DNA of 64,000 nt from Artocarpus heterophyllus (GCA_025403435.1 CM046348.1:37935534-37999533); one strand, 5' to 3'; positions 37,261 to 49,607 are shown, counted from the stretch's first letter. Numbers and translations are program-made. Notes: a model not told the origin generated them from the letters alone.

Positions 37261-37492
37261 GGAGGTCTGACAAGACCCCAAATTTGCCAAACAGCAGATT
37301 GACTGCGGCTACGAAGGCAAAGGGGCCAAACACCGCCATCCCCTTTGCCTTCGTAGCCGCGGACGCTCTTCTCCTTCGCAGGCTCACAGAATTTCGGCGT
37401 CCTTCGTCGCAGGCTCACAACTCGCACCAAAGTAGCAGTTTGCTTCGCCCTTCTTCCCTCTCCGGCTCTCTGTCGCACGGCCTTTATTTCCA
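37261..37492 (+). other. Probable noncoding first exon (5' leader) of mL41
   Basis: A GC-richer island that ends with a plausible donor (CCA then GTAGGT, GT at 37493-37494). The first coding exon is preceded by an acceptor (TTGTATGTTAG ending at 38189). Together they predict a 697-bp leader intron, 37493-38189. The island contains the perfect inverted repeat at 37305-37360 and a short direct repeat around GCAGGCTCACA (37379 and 37409). The upstream edge and the transcription start are not determined. Confidence 0.45.
37305..37360. other. Perfect 21-bp inverted repeat (hairpin)
   Basis: Bases 37305-37325 are exactly complementary to 37340-37360, leaving a 14-base loop. The stem is GC-rich (begins GCGGCTACGAAGG) and in RNA could extend outward by a G-U and a C-G pair. 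It lies about 130 bp before the inferred leader donor of mL41. If transcribed it would form a very stable structure. It is not a typical intrinsic terminator and has no TIR or target-duplication context. Confidence 0.85.
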
Positions 37493-38200
37493 GTAGGTTG
37501 AATTTCCTCCCTCTTTAATTGTTTTATTTCAAGTTTCCAAAGTATGATTGTCGTTGATTGTTTTTAAATTGTTATGTATTTTTTAGTTTAAGAGTTTTCT
37601 ATTTTTTTTTCAATTGAAATTTTCAGATTATATTCATTGGTTTGGGAACATAAAAAGTACAAACTTGTGTAGAATCACTGGGGTAGAATTATTAGATTAC
37701 AATATATCAGAATTCTCCATGAATAAAAAAGGAAATATTGTTCTTGTGCCAACCGTGGACACTGGTAGGGTTGTGTACTATCCTTCGTATTTCATCCATT
37801 TGTTTTTTTTTAATATCTGAATTATAAATTTGAAGATTTTAGGTCAACTTGTGTGTTATTTTTACAGTATGATACTTGTCTTCAGCTATTATAATGAGCA
37901 TTTCAGTTACAAAATTAGATAAGCTTTTTTTGGTGTATTTTGATAAAAAAAAAAAGGCGCCTTTCTAAATTCCACTAACTGTTGTCTCGTTCTCTAATGT
38001 TTTCATATCATGATATAGAAAGGCAAGAAAAGAGGGGAAAAAAAAAAGTAGGTACAAAAAGGTGGACAAATACAGGTTTGATATTTGCTTTTGAGATGTC
38101 ATTTATGTGCTTGTTGGGCTTTATTATTATTATTATTAATTGAATTTAGTCTCAATGTGTGTGTTTGTTCTGATTTGGTTGTATGTTAGGGGGTGAGAAG

Positions 38201-40611
38201 ATGCCACTGGGGTTGATATTAGGTTTGGGAAGGGCGTTTAGGAGAAAGAGAACATCATCACTGCAAATTCTCTCTTCAAAGCGGGCTCCAAGGGATTACT
38301 ATAAGGGAAAGAACTGCAAGCCAACAGGGTTTCATACCCGCAAAGGTTTGATTGCCCATCTTGCTTATATCTAAACTGGTGTTACAAGTTTATGTGAAGT
38401 TTTGGTTTGTGGTGTGTAGTCAGTTACTCCATTAGTGATTTCTTCCTGGAAGTTTGAATCAGGACACTATTATACTAAGGATCTAATACTAACTTCTTAG
38501 TGATAATTCCTCTCGAGTTTTTTGATTGTCCAATCGCTTATTAAACTCTTTTTTCTTGCCCTCAGAATGTGGATGTAGGATGCCTCATATATATAATTCA
38601 CAAGTTTGTCTGCAAGATTTCTTCTTAGTTATGTTATAGTTGAAAATGGGTTGTTCTTTGCTGTTTGATGGTCTCTTAACTTGAAGCTGACTTAGGTAGT
38701 ACGGGGAAATTTGAATTTACTTTCATTTGGAGTGTAGTATCGTCGTTCCAAACCCTCTGTACAATTCAAGTTTGGACATTTGGGGAGCAAATACACAAAC
38801 AATTTCAAAACACCAAGCTCACTATCCTAGGATGAGAACCATCCTTGGGCTCTATAACAACCTGCTGCTACAACATGAAACTCAGCGTTCAGGGAAAGGA
38901 AATGCAAAGCTCTTAAACGACACCAAAAGAGCTGAGAGACTAAAGAGTTTCCAACAAAACCCAAGGACAAAAACTTAATCTAATAGGCACAAAAACGACA
39001 CCTAAATGCCCTATTTTTCCAAACACTTGAAATACCGCTGAGTCAGAACCTCAACATTTTTCTTCTGATAACAAATATGATTATAGATCTATGACCTATA
39101 ATGTATACAGAGAATATGTTGTCCTTGATTCAGTGGTTGCTTAGAAGCCTAGCCTAGGTTTGCTTTTATTCCTTTAAACCAGCTCGCTACCTAATCTCCC
39201 ACATTTGTACTGCTAATTTAGTTGTTCAAATGTATTTCTGGTGACAAGGTAGTTTGTTTTCTGACCATAGCAATGAACTGAATTTGGCATAACTACATTG
39301 ACGTAAAAAAATGATCCTTGCAATTCCTGTAAATTTGTTTGTTTTTTCAGAATTTTCCTGCTTCATCCAGTGTTCCTAGTAATTGTCAATTAAGAAGTGT
39401 GTATCCTCTACACAGATGAGGCAATGGGACTAAGAGATTGCTAGTTATGAAGTAGGGCTGAGAATAACACACAAATCAAACGATGCATTAAAAAAATCAC
39501 ATTCAAAAACTGAAAACATATAAATGCCCCTAAATAGCTGTTAAAATATTTACTCTCTTCTGGGAATTCTCGGTGAAGTGATATTATAGAATATGAATAT
39601 ATATCATGCAAGCACAAAATTAGTGTGCTGAAGATGTGGACACATTTCCTTGGAGTTCTTTCCCGTGGTATCTTGAGAGCTATTTCTTGTAGGATAAGAA
39701 GAAAAATGACTTCGAATTGATATTATTGTGACTTAGCAGCTTAAGATATATGGTTTTTGTATGATGCTTAATCGTCAAATATAATACTCCAGAAGGCGGA
39801 TGCGGCAGTTGACACGAGTTGCGCGATGGTTTGTTACTGGGAATCACATTATGAACTAGAAGCTATGAATTGATGAATTCATTATATGTGTTACAAATGT
39901 AATGTGAAAGAACTGTTGCTGCAGGCGGTTATGTTGTTGTGAATGAAAAGCTACCAAATTATGTAGTCCCTGACTTGACTGACTTCAAGGTACCGTCTTC
40001 TTTCTCTTGGCACAAAAGTTAGGGTTTGCTTCATTCTATTTCCTGTCGCGTATGGATGGGAGAAAAATAGGTCTATTGATATTGATGGCCAAGAAAATCT
40101 TTCTAAACACTATAACTTCAGACAGATCTTATAAAACTGAACGTAAAAAATCTGTTCTCCAAATTGATATCTTCTACTGCTGTCCTTATTTTTGCAGTCG
40201 GTTTGGGACTTAAATTTCCTTGCATGTTCAGTGAGCATAAAATTTTTTGAGACCCTTGAACGACAATTCACTCTTGATTACTCGAAGAATTTTTAAATAT
40301 GTTGTACTCATACATACAAAAAATATTATATAGAATGTCTATATTTATGCATGTATGAGTAGTTAACCTTTGAAGTAGTTGTTTATGTTCTTCCCTACGA
40401 GACAATTTGCATTGTCGGTGATAAGAATTTTACCTTTATACTACTAGGGTTACTCTTAGTAGTTGAATACAGATACTATACATTTCGTATAAGTTTCCTT
40501 ATTCTTCATGTGTTCTATTTGGAACTAGGAACTCATGCAATTCCTCTCTTTTTGCAGCTAAAGCAGTGCCCAATAGTAAGAACTGCGGAGGCAGGTGGTG
40601 CTGCAAAATAA
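38201..40611 (+). CDS. MRPL41: Mitochondrial ribosomal protein mL41 (three coding exons)
   Basis: Coding exons are 38201-38345, 39925-39989 and 40558-40611. All introns follow GT-AG, and the joined frame encodes 87 residues ending in TAA. The protein starts MPLGLILGLGRAFRRKRTSS and continues with the family hallmarks RDYYKGKNCKPTG, FHTRKGGYVVV and LPNYVVPDL. These identify mL41 (the MRPL27/L41 family), a small basic protein of the mitochondrial large ribosomal subunit. Splice phases agree: exon 1 ends after the first base of a Gly codon and exon 2 ends on a codon boundary. The length is normal for plant mL41. The ATG is the first in the exon and is preceded by an acceptor, so a 5' leader intron is likely. 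No cleavable targeting peptide is obvious; a basic N-terminus may serve. Confidence 0.93.
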
Positions 40612-42760
40612 TCTAGTGCTAGTGCTTTTGACTCCCAATTATGTTACCTTGAGAATTTTATGTTATAAAAGAGTAATTATGAGAAACACTATACAACTTT
40701 CTTCGATATGATATTTATGCTTTTTTTTTTTTTTGGCTCATGCGATATGAAATATATGTGAACTTTTGAGATATATATATATGTATATATATGTTGGCAC
40801 TGTTTGAAATTGAAGAAACATATCAGTGATTGTTCATTTGATATAAATTTCATGTATAACGAGGAGACGAGTGAGAAGGGGCTCTCTTAACATTTGCATA
40901 GGAAATGGTGTCAAGTGAACTGTGTTGTATTCTTTTTGGGCCATAGCATTAGGACTAGGTTTCGATTACCCATAAATTTTTGCTTTGGAGTAGCTAAATT
41001 TTTGGGGATGACCTCCAAGTTATAGAAGGAATAATGGAGCCACAAGCTCCCATAAAAAGATGTAGATAATAGATATACTATTACTGGTTGGAAGATATCC
41101 GCGTTATGTCTCATTAAAATTTCCACGAAGGTCTAGAATATGGGGGGCTTGCATTCATTGTTTATCCAAATTTAGAACGCATTGCCTCCTGGATGTGTCA
41201 AAAGGATGTAAGCATAAAACATATTAAGATCATCCACAGAATTATGCAAGCCTAATCTTTACTGGCTTTTTTTTTTTTTCCTTTCTTTTTTTTTTCTTTT
41301 TTTGATGATTGGTGTTGCTAATGCTTTATCTTCCGTTTCAGTTGTGGCCCTTCACTTTTTGATGGGCTTGGTTACCTCTACATGTCTGCCAAGCAATTTG
41401 TTGATAATATTTATGTACACACACGCACGCACACTAATGCCAACAATGGTAAATTCAGATTACAAAGCCGTGAGCAAAAAAAGAAGCAGCAGCAAACAGA
41501 AAAGAGAGTAGAATAATCTTTAGCAAGGTCAGGCCTACTTTGATCATTATTATTATTTTTTTTTTTGGGGGGTGGGGCGGGGGGGGAGGGGGGGGAGGGG
41601 TGGGGGGTGGTGGTGGGGGACTTTGATCACTTCTGAGATCTTCAAAAATCATTTTTCTATGGCAATTCAAAAAAGGATATTTTTATAGTAAGGTCTTGTA
41701 CCGACATTGCATGTTTCCAACTGTGACATAAGAAAAAAATCACATCAAAATAACAATAAAAATAAAAAAGTCTACGGAACAAATAATTTTAAATACAAAT
41801 TTGACGAGTAGAAAACAAGGCCTTATTAATAGTGCAGTTTTTATCATAGAAATCTCTTCTTTTTTAAAAGAAATAAATAAAAAGAAAAGAAAAGAAATGC
41901 TTTACATCCGGAAGCTATGTGAGAAGAAATTGGTCTTGCAGGGGGTGACATTCATGCTTTATCACGCATTCTGACCCCACTCAGGGAGGGATGTTTTGGA
42001 GTACTATGAAAATAAAGGAACTTTGTGAGGGGAAGGAACTTTTGATATTAATCATAATCTAATTGCTTCAAATCTGATTATAGAAGCAACATTTGAAATT
42101 TTCGTAATTTTCATATTGTTGTAAACTTCCTTAGTGCGTTTACCTTTGTTATAAATTTGCACAATAAAAGAATGGAGTTTTCTTTTTATAGTCACTGATA
42201 AAAATTATTGGCAGTTTGGCATTGATGTGATGTTGCTGTAGTTGTGTTGTGCTTTGATATTAGTCAAAAATTATTGTGACAAAAAACAGGTAGGTGTTTT
42301 GTGAATTAATTTTCAAAGTTGTTATCAATACCAAGAGAATAATTTTAGTTTTTTTATTATCTAAGAAATTGTTGTGAAGATATATAATGATAAAAATAGA
42401 CATATTTTACTAATTTAGTTTTTATTTTTTAGTTTTAAGGTCAATGTTTATAATATTTTTACACCAAAATACTGAAAAAAAAATTAAATTTATTGATTGA
42501 AATATTTCTAAAAGATAAATTACTTTTATTGAAGGAGATAAAATAAAAGGAGGTAAAATTAGAAATTTAAGTGCTTAAAAAGAGCAAGTGATTTTAAAAA
42601 TGCTCTATACTTAAATATTTTTAAAAGTATGCTATTTACTTATTTAAGAATTGAAATTGTGTTATTTCGTGCAATTTCTCTAAAAAAAACTTCCTTTTAT
42701 TTTTATTTTTTTATTTTTAAATAAATAAAAAACTTAGAGAATAAGTAAGCCTAGCACAAG
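40612..42760. other. mL41 3' region and AT-rich intergenic DNA
   Basis: Contains the mL41 3' UTR, a short TA-rich run (40771-40793), poly-T/C stretches at 41267-41302, and the G-rich tract at 41567-41622. The remainder is AT-rich with no gene, RNA or clear element edges. Confidence 0.4.
41567..41622 (+). other. G-rich tract, possible G-quadruplex
   Basis: About 55 bases on the plus strand composed almost only of G with single T, C or A interruptions, directly after a poly-T run. At least eight G-runs of three or more occur, more than enough for quadruplex folding. On the minus strand it reads as a proline-rich open frame, which is a compositional artefact. Confidence 0.7.
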
Positions 42761-43900
42761 GACAAATCCTTGTATCACATGCCCACAATATAAGTCCCAC
42801 ATATACTGTTATTCAATTAAATAACGAATTCATTAAATTTTCAAAGTGTGTATTAATTTAAAAATAAATTAATAATTCATCACCCATAAGTTCAAATAAT
42901 TTACAAAGATGGCACAAGGAACTATGAATGAATAATTTTAAGCTCCAATAAAATTAATAATTAATTAACAACTTAATTAATTTATCATTTTTATCAATTT
43001 CAAAGTTACCCCATTAAAACCTAAAATTGCACGTTTGAAAATTGTAAATATAATTTATTCAAAGAATTAAATCATCCATTGATATAATCATTGCATATAA
43101 ATTGATCCTCCATAAATAATTCATAATTAGAGCTAGGTAAAAATTTGTGAACCTCTCTAATTATTTCATTATCCTTAAGTGCCCTTGATTCTCTAATGAA
43201 TAATAAATTTGTGAACTTAATCACGAATTTGAGCACTCATATTATTCAATACTTGAATCAATACTCAAGAAAATTATTTATCTACTTCTTCTTAAAGATA
43301 AAATGGATTCCATTTTGTAATATTAACATTTCCGGCTACTTACTTCATTATGTCTCCAAAATACAAGCAATAGGATTAGATTCTTGAATCCGTACTAAGT
43401 AAATTAAAAGACATAATTTCATAAATAGGAGTCTGCTAATAACTTATGATTAAGATCATCTTATATATAACCATCAGTTGATGTGATTAGAACTTGTTGT
43501 ATTTTAATAAAAATTATTTATATGTTCATATCACATCATGTCCGAGTCTTACATAATCTTATTATATATAGTAGGCTCATTTAATAACTCACTACATTAA
43601 CGGTTTGGATAAGACCGTTCCATTCTTAATAGAAATGACCTGCACTAGTAACACTCAATCAAAGATTCCATACTTTAACTGATTAACTAATTATAATAAT
43701 TAATTAAATGTTGCTAACCATTTTAAATTATCATCCTTAAATATTATCCTCTTGTATATAACACTTATATACAATATTTAAGATCATATAGATAATTATG
43801 AAATTTTAATGATATTTGTAAAGTATTCAATAATACATACACATAAATATAATTAATGTTTGAGAAAATTTGTTAATTTAAATCTAGAATTTATTTGGGT
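42760..43900. repeat. Possible decayed retrotransposon-derived DNA
   Basis: An AT-rich stretch with few long homopolymers and a texture like internal noncoding parts of plant retroelements. It has no intact open frame, no LTR pair and no identifiable ends. The only open frame (63 codons) resembles nothing I know. This is an impression from composition, not a demonstrated homology. Confidence 0.25.
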
Positions 43901-44469
43901 TGAATTAAAGAATTTTCCTCAAAAGATCATATTTTTATAAAATTACAATAAAATGTAAATCATGTATGGATAATATTAATGTGTATTTTGTCTGTGAATT
44001 TTGTGTATCTTGGAAGATTGTTAATATATGAATTTTGTGAGTCTAAATACTCAAAAATTTATGAATAATATCCTCAAAATGAAATTTGTATCACAATTAA
44101 TTATAATATTGTGGTATAAATTCGTGAATAATAAAAGTGTTAATTAAAGTAGAAAAGCACGCCAAAATTAAAAACAGTATAAAAATGGTTAATAACTTAT
44201 CAGTTAAACTAGGAAAGGATTCTGTGTCTACAGCACATCGGTTGATGAAATACAGTATAGAAAGACACACAGAGATAAAAAGGTATACAATACAATGTAA
44301 TTATATAGTTAAAGCAAAAACACAAATGTATGGGATACTATGTTAGGATTAGAAAAAGTGGGTTAAAAAATAAATCAGTATATTCTAGACTGTTTGAGTG
44401 CATAGTTCTTTAATTTTATACTAACGATATTAAGAAAAATACAGTACAGTATAAGATTATACTATGTAA
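43901..44469. other. AT-rich, nothing recognised
   Basis: No gene, RNA or repeat edge identified. A 69-codon open frame at 44137-44346 is lysine-rich and resembles no family I know. Confidence 0.35.
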
Positions 44470-46620
44470 AAAGTTTGTGGGACTCACCAAAGGGACACCT
44501 AAAAGATGAAAAAGTAGCCACCTTTACCCCTTGTTGTAGCCGAATTTCACCATGTAAAATTAAACTATTTTATGACAAAAAAATGCTAAGGTGACGACTA
44601 ATGAGGTGAGTCATCAAAGTTGTAAAAAATCCTACTTCTACTCAGTAATTCTCATGCAACAAAAACCAATATACTCCATTTCCTATTCCTGCAATACCGA
44701 CGGCCCTTATATCACTCCTCCCAAAATTTTCTCAAAAATTTCCTTACAAAAAAAAAAATTCCAAGCAAGCTCTAAGACAGGATCAAGTTTTCTAGTTCAA
44801 GGATTGCTAACTTTGAAGGAAAATCCTTGGCTTTCTCTAAGTGTTTCTAGGGTTTTTTTTTTGGGTTTTGAAGGGAATCTTGATGAGGGTTTTCTTGTCA
44901 TGGTTTATGTGTAGGAAGATTGACCAAAATTAAGCTTGTGGAGGCTTACATGCTTACAAAACCTTTGGTAAAAAGCTTTATCTTCTATTTTCAAGTTTGT
45001 TGTTGTTTTGATTTCTTTTTATCAAGTTTGGTATGTAGTTGCTTAAAATTAGACTATAGCATGTTTAAGGGATTCTATGGCATGTTTATATGGTGTATTT
45101 TATATGTTTATAATGATTAAAGGCCAGAAACTACGGTTTATTTGCTTGAAATAAAGTTTGGAAAAAAACTATGCAAATTGCAAAGCTTAGATGATTCCAA
45201 AAAAATTGAAAATTTTATATGTTTAAATATGATTTTTTTTAGTAAGATTTGAAACATGTTCAAAACAATGAGATTTACAACTTTTATGAACAAGGTTTCA
45301 TGAAATTTTGAAAGGACTAAATTGAAAAGATTTAAACAAATTCGGCATAATAACAAATGGCAGAAAACTCTACTATATAGTTAGAATTTTAGAAAAGTTG
45401 AAATACAAAAGTTGTAGATCTCGACGAAGTTGTTAAAAATCTTGGATGGCTTGCCAAAATTCTATACGGTTTATGAGATATGAATTTTATGAATTTTTAT
45501 CACAAAATTTTCAACAAATGTTAAAAAGAAAAACATTTTTAAATTAAAGGAATTTGACTTAGAAAATTTAGAGAATTTTAATTATTGAGAAAAATCAAGG
45601 CCAATAGTATAAAGTGATCGTTTTTGCTTCTAGGGACAAAATCGTTAAATATTCATAGTTTGGGTTAAAAATATAAAGTTTTGTTAAAATAAGTTTTTAC
45701 CAAAAAAAATCGAAGCCTCGATTTCTTACCCCTCTAACAATAAGTAATATTTTGTAATGATTTAGGAAAAAAGGGCCCGAAAAGTCTAATAAGGCCCATT
45801 AGAGGCAAAAATATAATTTTTCTACAAAACGGCCTAAACGGACCTTGAACACCTGAATTAGAAAAAGTCCTTTAGCGGGAGTAATTCCATATTACGTGAC
45901 TAATGGTAAGACATCATGAAACAAGAGAAATGAGTTCTGTAATACTTGGGTTTTTAAATCAAGTAATAACCTGATTTAGTTATTAACGTTTATGTCTTGT
46001 TATCGACATGTAGTTCAATAATAGTAAGTTAGCCAATGATGATAAATTGTACAGGCAGGACACTTAGATGTTTAGCAAAAGAACGGAAAACTGGTTAACG
46101 TTGTGTTAATCCTAAGTAAGTTCAAACCCCATTTATTGTGTGGAATGAAGGGCTTAAAAAAAAAAAAGGTTATTTAAATCATTTACTAAAATGCATTTGT
46201 TATGTACTTATTTAAAGTCAATAAAGCATTATGTGTGGTATGTCAACTTAAATTAAAGGACTAGTAAAATGATTCACCAAACAAGTAAAAAAAGTTTTGT
46301 ATCAGCTCCTGACTCAAGGGGAGTCTTAAGTTATGTTACAGTCTCGATGTTATGATGACCCATGTATGTATATGATACAAACACTTAGGCCCTAGTTAAG
46401 TTAAGGATATGAAAAAATAATCAATGTTCATAAACAAGCATAAATGGATCATGCATGCAAGTAGGATATACCTGTGGGCCATGTTTGGACTTATTGAGCA
46501 ATAGCTCACTTAATTATTTTATGCTGTAGGAAATTCATCCAAGATGTCAAAATAGAATTACTGTTGAGTAGGTAACGATACATGAGCAAATGTGTAGGCA
46601 AGGGTATGGATACAATTATA
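44470..46620 (+). mobile_element. LTR-like sequence, diverged, probably a Gypsy-type LTR remnant
   Basis: Features common in long plant Gypsy LTRs occur in order: a leader-like stretch with poly-A and GATCAAGTTTTCTAG (44770-44800), GCTTGTGGAGGCTTACATG (44934), AAAGTTGTAGATCTCGACGA (45408), and a TTGAGCAATAGCTCACTT block followed by a TGTAGG (46495-46530). The solo LTRs at 2.5 and 26.3 kb carry a comparable GAGCGAAATGCTCA block in the opposite orientation. I could not find TG/CA ends or a target duplication, so limits are approximate and it could be a fragment. Confidence 0.4.
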
Positions 46621-46943
46621 GAAATTTTTTTGCTATATATATTAAGTAAATTTGACATATGTAGTTTGAAGTAAATATTAAGCATGAAGTGTGATGTAAT
46701 ATAAGTTAAGTGTGAAGTCTAAACTCTTTTGGAAACAACATTGTAATAATTATATATGAAAAATGAAAAAGTTTTATACATATAAAAAAATGTTTCCTAA
46801 TTTTCATAGCTAAGTAAGTAAAGTATTAAAGAACAACTTGAAAGACTCGGGTTGATATATATAATGAGAAATTCATTTTATTTATTTATTTATAAATGTC
46901 ATTTACAAAATATCGTATATTTTAAGGGCATCTATCATAATAA

Positions 46944-47532
46944 TAGAATGGATGACTAATGTATAAATTATAAATATTAGTGATTTTTAGTAAAGTGTTA
47001 CATGATACGAACATAAGTACTCATGATTTAGTTTGCTACATTCATTTTCTAAAAAATCTGCAAGGATACATCTACAAGACATAGAAACAATGGAACATTC
47101 ATTTTGAATCAAAACTTAACATAGGAAGTGGTTATAGACATAACTTAGAGGTAAAATCATACCCGATTTTATCTAAAATTAAAGAGTTTGAATCTCCATT
47201 CACAAGTTAAAAAAAAAAAAAAAAAAAAAACTTACCATAGGAGAGAGGATATTGAATGAACTTTTGCTAATTAAAATTAATCCTCTTATTGTATTTGGAG
47301 TGATCCTTGTAATTTTTCTTAATAATTGGCCTACTAGAATAATTTTTTTTCTAGGAGAATTTCCTTATAACTAGTTTTTTCATGCAACCGTTTCAACAAT
47401 TATTTTCTCGTAAATACCTTTTTCAAATTTTTTTTCTATTTGCTAATTGTCTTAAATATATTCTTATTTAAATACTTTTTCACGTGTGCATTATTATTTT
47501 AATTTTGTCTTATTAAAATAACTTTAATGCCT
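46944..47532. repeat. Dispersed duplicated segment, copy B
   Basis: Counterpart of 36118-36752 in the same orientation. It lacks the MITE of copy A (site intact at 47028-47030) and carries a SINE insertion at 47127-47230. The two copies bracket the mL41 gene about 10.8 kb apart. Confidence 0.75.
47127..47230 (+). mobile_element. SINE, tRNA-derived type, with poly-A tail
   Basis: About 82 bases of body end in a run of 22 A (47209-47230). Flanks are a near-perfect direct repeat, AACTTAACATAGGA (47113-47126) and AACTTACCATAGGA (47229-47242), as expected from LINE-type retrotransposition. An A-box-like TAACTTAGAGG (47141-47151) and a B-box-like AGTTTGAATCT (47185-47195) are spaced as in RNA polymerase III internal promoters. 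It is short for a plant SINE. The insertion interrupts a segment whose paralogue at 36 kb lacks it. Confidence 0.7.
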
Positions 47533-47799
47533 TTACTTAAGGTTTTTTTTTTCCATTTAGTCCTTCAAAAAATATGTTTACGAATACAACACTTATAAAT
47601 ATTAATTTTTTTACTATGGTAAAATTATTTTTTCTTAAATGCGTCCCTAAGTCCACCTTTGTTCTTGTGTCATACCCTTCTATATTGTTTTTATGTTGCT
47701 TTCTTTAATCATATTTTTCTCCTTTCTTTGATCTTTTTTTCCTTTTCCTTATAACTTTATATCCAATTTCTTTTTTTCCCCTCTTTCATTTTTATATTT
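47533..47799. other. T-rich intergenic DNA
   Basis: Pyrimidine-rich sequence without genes or clear repeats, leading into the hAT-like element. Confidence 0.4.
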
Positions 47800-48575
47800 T
47801 AGAGTGAGATGTCAAATGGGCCAGCCCAACTTATGTAATTTAAGCCTAAGAGTGCCCGTATTGTGTCTAGATCAGTCCATTTACTCTGTCATGCTATGCT
47901 AGGTCCGATCCATTTAGTTTTTATAGCGTCAAACCCAGCCTAGGGTCCATCTATTAATGGGCTATACCCATAACGTGCTTGGGCCGTGCTCATGCTCATG
48001 CCTGTATCGGTGTTTGTGCTTTTAGCTCTTAATATGCCTTTGTCACGCCTAGCGGCAAATTTATCAAAAAAAGAAAAAAATAATAATAAAAACACTAAAT
48101 CTTAACAAAAGAAAGTCCATCTTGATAAAATTGCCTCATTAAAAACTTTACCAAGCAAGACCCATTGGGATAAAATTTTGACAAAGAAAAATAGTGCAAT
48201 TATAAAATACATAATTAAAAAATATTTATTAAAAATTTATTACATGATCAAATCTATGGAAATTTAGAACTTCTTTGTACAAAAATATTTATAAAATCTA
48301 AAATATATTAGTAAAATTAGTTCTAAATTGCATGTTCTAATCGTGCATGCAATTGGACCCTGTCGTGCTTTTAATGTACTTGCGCTCGTGCTCGTGCTCG
48401 TGGCAAACCCTTAGCGTCCTATGCCCTTAACGTGTTTCGTACTAAAAGTTGTATTAAGTCTAGTCCATTTAATAAACAAGATGAGCTAGGCCCATTTAAT
48501 AATCATATCATGTCGTGTCTGCTTTTTAACGTACGGTGCTTGTACCGACCCACTAAACCTGGCATGTTTTGATGT
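47800..48575. mobile_element. hAT-like nonautonomous element, decayed (second copy)
   Basis: Starts near TAGAGTGAGATGTCAAATGG, close to the hAT-type end pattern seen at the right end of the element at 90-873. Like that element it is rich in GGGCC/GGCCC-type motifs and carries an internal block around TTAAAAACTTTACCAAGC with CCCATTGGGATAAAA (48140-48175), matching CCCAGTGGGACAAAA at 489-503. A stretch near 48385 repeats CTCGTG three to four times. No 8-bp target duplication could be found, so the right end is approximate. Confidence 0.55.
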
Positions 48576-49450
48576 TTGTGAGCAAAACAACTGCTTAACT
48601 ACAAAATCCGCTGAAGTCGCACCATACCATGCGGTGGTGTGGTTTTCTCTACTTCATGGTTTAGTTTGGGGTCTAATTAGTACTTAAATGTGTGATAAAA
48701 TTTGATTTGCAGTTTGAAAATTTTTAAAGCGGCAATGAATTAAACCATACCACATGTCTCCACTAATGATTTTTTAAAATAATTTTTGTGCATGTTCAGT
48801 ATTTGTGGCAAGTTTTGTCACCATATTAATAAGTTTTTTATTCTTGCAAAATAAAATCCTACAAATATATATTTTAGCAAGAAAAAAAAAAAAACCAAAC
48901 CACGTAGGTATAGAAACCATCAATTTTTGAACTTATATTTTTTTCCCTTAAGGACCTGTTTGGTACCATTTTCAAAACAGTTTTCACGTTGTCGAACAAT
49001 TTTTTTTTTTTTTTTGGAAATAACTCCTAAATAGAGTTGTTTAGTATTTATTTTTGAGGACTCATACACTTTAGAAACAGTCTTAGTATTTGTGAAGGAA
49101 AAAAAGGCCCAAAATTTGTTTTCTCTTTTCCCGTTTCATTTTCTAGGACTTAAAACAGTTCTATAATCAAAAAAATAATTTATTGATTGTTGATTAGTAA
49201 ATAATGAATAATTAGTAATTAAATATTCATTATAATTATTAATTTTGTAATAAATTACGTCTATATGTTTTCAATAGCGCTCTCAACTATTGATTTTCTC
49301 GTAAATACTATTTCTCTAATTTGTCTTTGTTGAAATAATTTATCTCAAATGCATCCTTACTTCAATATTTCTCTACAGCCCTTTCAACTCTATTTTCTTA
49401 TACTATCCCTGATTAATTTTGACTAAGTTTGTTTTTTAAATATTGTCTAC

Positions 49451-49517
<67 letters not shown>

Positions 49518-49607
49518 AATACACACAATAAATCAAGACACATGTTTTTTTTTTTTTTATGAGAACATGCATTTACTTTTTTTTTGCAATTTTGTAGCCT
49601 GAATAGC
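48576..49607. other. AT-rich intergenic with a compound microsatellite
   Basis: No gene recognised. Poly-T and poly-A runs are frequent. A segment at about 48955-49010 (CCTGTTTGGTACCATTTTC) resembles 37086-37110, a short piece of unassigned repeat. Confidence 0.4.
49455..49514. repeat. Compound microsatellite (AT)n(GT)n
   Basis: About 15 AT units (49455-49484) run directly into about 15 GT units (49485-49514). Confidence 0.9.

Noticed and set aside
37305..37360. A MIRNA precursor
   Set aside because: The stem of 21 perfect pairs and 14-base loop is too short and too perfect for a typical plant precursor; reported as a hairpin only.
38727..38978. 83-codon frame inside the second mL41 intron region
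   Set aside because: It has no homology and sits between well-defined coding exons.
41455..41670. Proline-rich minus-strand frame
   Set aside because: It is the complement of the G-rich tract and a compositional artefact.
47127..47228. A functional tRNA gene
   Set aside because: Box A and box B resemblance is imperfect, no cloverleaf can be drawn, and the poly-A tail plus target duplication mark a SINE.
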